From Lachnospiraceae bacterium UBA2868 (GTDB lineage: Bacteria; Bacillota_A; Clostridia; Lachnospirales; Lachnospiraceae), in NCBI GenBank assembly GCA_002350465.1, contig DEEW01000148.1, forward strand, positions 8,665 to 15,741: a stretch of DNA of 7,077 nucleotides, given 5' to 3'. The notes below the pieces were generated by a model. That model was not told the origin of the DNA. It saw only the letters and a program-made list of their open reading frames with translations, and did no database searches. The first letter of the stretch is position 1. The number at the start of each line of letters is the position of its first letter. A program made the translations under genes and the position numbers. Below, piece by piece: positions 4,913 to 7,077 of this stretch.

Positions 4913-6942
4913 TGAAGCTGGGATTCTATCCAAAGATGGCTGCGAACGGCATGCGTAAGAACGGCAGGCTGTATGCACCGTATCTGGTGACATGCATCAT
5001 GATGGTAGCTGTGTATTACATCCTTCACTTCCTCGGGTATTCAGGGATCATGGACGGCATGCCGGGCGGGCACACTGCTACCGATATGATGCAGATGGGC
5101 ACATATATAATGACGCTGTTCGGGCTTCTGTTTCTCTTTTATACACAGGCAACGCTGATCAAAGGCAGAAAGAAGGAGTTCGGTCTTTACAGCATTTTGG
5201 GGATGAACAGATTCAACCTGGGAAGAATACTGTTTTTCGAAACGCTGTTTACATGGGCAGTCGCGATATTCGGCGGACTCATTGCCGGCATAGGGATTTC
5301 CAAGCTGGCAGAGCTCGGATTTACAAAGCTGATAGAAGTACCTGTAAGATATGCTTTCTCTGTTCCGTTCACCTCTGTCATCATGACAGTTGTAACATAC
5401 AGCGCGATTTTTTTGCTGATCTATCTCAATTCGCTGAGACAAGTCAGTTTTGCAAGTCCAATAGAGCTGGTGACTGCAGATAAAGCAGGCGAGAAGCCGC
5501 CGAAGTCAAACTGGCTCACAGGCGTCCTCGGCCTTGCATCTCTTGGGTCGGGGTACTATATCGCGCTTAAGATACAGCAACCTATGTCAGCACTCATGTG
5601 GTTCTTTGTCGCCGTGATACTGATAATGATAGGTACCTATCTTCTTCTGATCGCAGGCTCTGTCATCCTTTGCAGGATGCTTCAGAAGAATAGGAACTAC
5701 TATTACCAGACAAATCATTTTGTATCGGTGTCGTCGATGGCATATCGCATGAAGAGAAACGGCGCGGGACTTGCGTCGATCTGCATCCTTCTGACGATGA
5801 TCCTTGTAATGATGTCCTCGACTTCAGCGCTTTACACAGGTGCAGAGCAGTGCCTCAATGTGCGCTATCCTAACGAGATAGGTGCCTTTGCGTGCAAGTA
5901 CGGTTATGATGAAAGCCTTGAGGATCTGGGTGAGAAGCTGGATGCTGACCTTAAGGCCGCTGCTGAGGAACACGGTGCGGAGATAATGAACAACAAAACA
6001 TATTACGAGTGGTCGATCAGCGGTTACTTCGATGACAGCAAGCTGGATGTCACACTCAACTCAAAGTCAGATCTTGCTTTCATCAATTATGACAAAGTAG
6101 CGCAGATACTGTTCATTGATGTGGATGTCTATAACAGAGTATTTGGCTATAACGAGACAGTGGCTCAGGGTGAAGCATTGGTCGGAACCGCAAAGGACAT
6201 AGAGATCGGCGATGTGATAACTATCGGGGATGTTCCGTTCAAAGTCACAAAGCGTATCGATGACAGGATAGAAGAGATAGATCCGGCTGCAGTGGTCTCG
6301 GCATCTCCGGGCATCTTTGTGATCGTGAAGGATGCTGGTGAGGTCGCGAAGAACTACACAAAATATGCAGATTACGACGGCGAGCCTATGCTGGCGTGGT
6401 TCTGGGACTGCCGTTTTGATACAGGCCTTGACGCCGACGAGCAGGTGGCTCTGGCAGCCACACTGGATAATTTGATCAAAGAGGAACTGAAGCCGCTTGA
6501 CTTTGACAACTGCTACTGCGAGAGCCATGAAGCAGAACGAGGCGACTTCGTCAGCACCTTCGGAGGACTGTTTTTCCTCGGCATTCTGCTCAGCATCATC
6601 TTCCTGATGTCCTGCGTGATAATCATGTATTACAAACAGGTCTCGGAAGGTTTCGAGGATCAGTCCAGATTCGACATAATGCAGAAGGTCGGCATGACGA
6701 AGGATGAAATAAGAAAAAGCATCAATTCACAGATGCTGACGGTATTCCTTATCCCAATCATCTTAGCCTGCATACACTTGGCGGTGGTACTGCCTATAGT
6801 AAACAAGCTGCTCATGCTGTTCGGACTGTTTGACATACCGCGCCTGATCATTACCTCCAGTGTATGCGTACTGATCTGCGGTATAGTATATGCGGTCATA
6901 TACAGAGTTACATCTAATGCATACTACCGAATCGTTTCGTAA
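4912..6942 (+). CDS. BceB-like FtsX-domain ABC permease (antimicrobial peptide resistance)
   Basis: This 676-aa integral membrane protein is the peptide-binding and signalling half of the transporter. Ten hydrophobic segments fit the BceB layout: about 22-41, 62-82, 108-130, 150-172, 201-220, 228-255, 285-305, 549-574, 606-630 and 644-664. Between TM7 and TM8 lies a large extracellular domain (about 306-548), the hallmark of the family and the region linked to substrate specificity in relatives. FtsX-type cytoplasmic coupling stretches appear twice, GRKKEFGLYSILGM (85-98) and the related SRFDIMQKVGM (585-595). Residues D499-C500 (WDC), C534 and C536 place three cysteines in the extracellular domain, with C314 and C328 at its start, so disulfides are possible. 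The start overlaps the ATPase stop and has GGGAGGTGA (4897-4905) just upstream. The gene is intact and normal in length. I see no clear terminator after it. Confidence 0.93.
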   Translation: MKLGFYPKMAANGMRKNGRLYAPYLVTCIMMVAVYYILHFLGYSGIMDGMPGGHTATDMMQMGTYIMTLFGLLFLFYTQATLIKGRKKEFGLYSILGMNRFNLGRILFFETLFTWAVAIFGGLIAGIGISKLAELGFTKLIEVPVRYAFSVPFTSVIMTVVTYSAIFLLIYLNSLRQVSFASPIELVTADKAGEKPPKSNWLTGVLGLASLGSGYYIALKIQQPMSALMWFFVAVILIMIGTYLLLIAGSVILCRMLQKNRNYYYQTNHFVSVSSMAYRMKRNGAGLASICILLTMILVMMSSTSALYTGAEQCLNVRYPNEIGAFACKYGYDESLEDLGEKLDADLKAAAEEHGAEIMNNKTYYEWSISGYFDDSKLDVTLNSKSDLAFINYDKVAQILFIDVDVYNRVFGYNETVAQGEALVGTAKDIEIGDVITIGDVPFKVTKRIDDRIEEIDPAAVVSASPGIFVIVKDAGEVAKNYTKYADYDGEPMLAWFWDCRFDTGLDADEQVALAATLDNLIKEELKPLDFDNCYCESHEAERGDFVSTFGGLFFLGILLSIIFLMSCVIIMYYKQVSEGFEDQSRFDIMQKVGMTKDEIRKSINSQMLTVFLIPIILACIHLAVVLPIVNKLLMLFGLFDIPRLIITSSVCVLICGIVYAVIYRVTSNAYYRIVS

Positions 6943-6950
6943 AAAAGGTA

Positions 6951-6979
6951 TTGACTAACGAACGAACGGTAGGTAGAAT
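6951..6979 (+). promoter_or_regulatory. Sigma-A promoter of the TetR-family gene
   Basis: The -35 box TTGACT (6951-6956) and -10 box TAGAAT (6974-6979) are each one base from consensus with a perfect 17-bp spacer, about 40 bp before the TetR-family start codon. It begins 8 bp after the permease stop, so the downstream gene is separately transcribed, perhaps with some read-through from the transporter operon. Confidence 0.8.
6955..6972. promoter_or_regulatory. Probable TetR-type operator inside the promoter
   Basis: CTAACGAACGAACGGTAG is an interrupted palindrome of the form CTANCGNNCGNNCGNTAG centred between 6963 and 6964. Twelve of 18 positions are symmetric. It also contains three tandem AACG units (6957-6968). 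It fills the spacer between the -35 and -10 boxes, so a bound dimer would block RNA polymerase. Placement before a TetR/AcrR gene suggests autorepression. Confidence 0.6.
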
Positions 6980-7018
6980 GATGATGCCCAATATATATTT
7001 TACTGCAGGAGGAATGCT

Positions 7019-7077
7019 ATGGATAAGGGCAATACAAGAGATGAGATACTGAATGTCGCGCTCGATCTTTTTTCGGT
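7019..7077 (+). CDS. TetR/AcrR family transcriptional regulator, N-terminal fragment (runs off window)
   Basis: Only 19 full codons are present: MDKGNTRDEILNVALDLFS. The pattern T-R-x-x-I-L-x-x-A-L-x-L-F matches the first helix of TetR/AcrR DNA-binding domains. AGGAGG (7007-7012) sits 6 nt before the ATG. The ligand and target cannot be known from this fragment. Members of this family often control an adjacent efflux or transport gene and themselves, and the palindrome in the promoter fits autoregulation. The gene is cut by the window edge, not visibly broken. Confidence 0.8.
   Translation, partial: MDKGNTRDEILNVALDLFS

Noticed and set aside
4992..5483. Second open frame on the + strand inside the permease gene
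   Set aside because: It is out of frame within a clear BceB-type permease, shows no recognisable domain, has odd His/Arg-rich composition and no ribosome site in a sensible place.
6067..6528. Open frame on the - strand within the permease extracellular domain
   Set aside because: Antisense to a well-supported gene with no family resemblance; other minus-strand frames in the window are rejected for the same reason.

Overview
The window looks like chromosomal or mobile-element DNA of a Gram-positive Clostridia-type bacterium, perhaps a gut Ruminococcus or Lachnospiraceae relative. That call rests on strong AGGAGG ribosome sites, moderate GC by eye, TAATG/ATGA gene overlaps and a complete Bce-type antimicrobial-peptide resistance locus. 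The genus is not determined. All real genes lie on the + strand.

Positions 1-379 are non-coding and AT-rich. They hold two inverted repeats (25-82 and 111-144) and a good vegetative promoter (TGGACA, 17 bp, TATACT at 299-327). That promoter drives a two-gene operon at 380-2322. The first gene is an SMC/ABC-like AAA ATPase that starts at GTG 380. The second, overlapping it by ATGA, is a protein with TOPRIM-like acidic motifs and a Cys/His-rich insert. The pair has the layout of OLD-family or PARIS-like anti-phage systems. I infer a defence role from architecture only, and I cannot assign it to a named system.

Positions 2400-6942 form a textbook BceRS-BceAB module: an OmpR-type response regulator, an intramembrane-sensing histidine kinase with almost no extracellular domain, an ABC ATPase, and a 10-TM FtsX-type permease with a large extracellular domain between TM7 and TM8. 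Known modules of this kind sense peptide antibiotics through the transporter's own activity, and the kinase and regulator then induce the transporter genes. The expected regulator site, TGACA-N4-TGTAA (the described consensus is TNACA-N4-TGTAA), sits just upstream of the ATPase gene at 4053-4066. The main anomaly is a one-base frame change near 3046-3048. It fuses regulator and kinase into one 547-codon frame, although the normal regulator C-terminus, its stop codon and the kinase's ribosome site are intact in the +1 frame.

Positions 6943-7077 hold a consensus promoter, a palindromic operator between its -35 and -10 boxes, and the first 19 codons of a TetR/AcrR-family repressor that runs off the window end.
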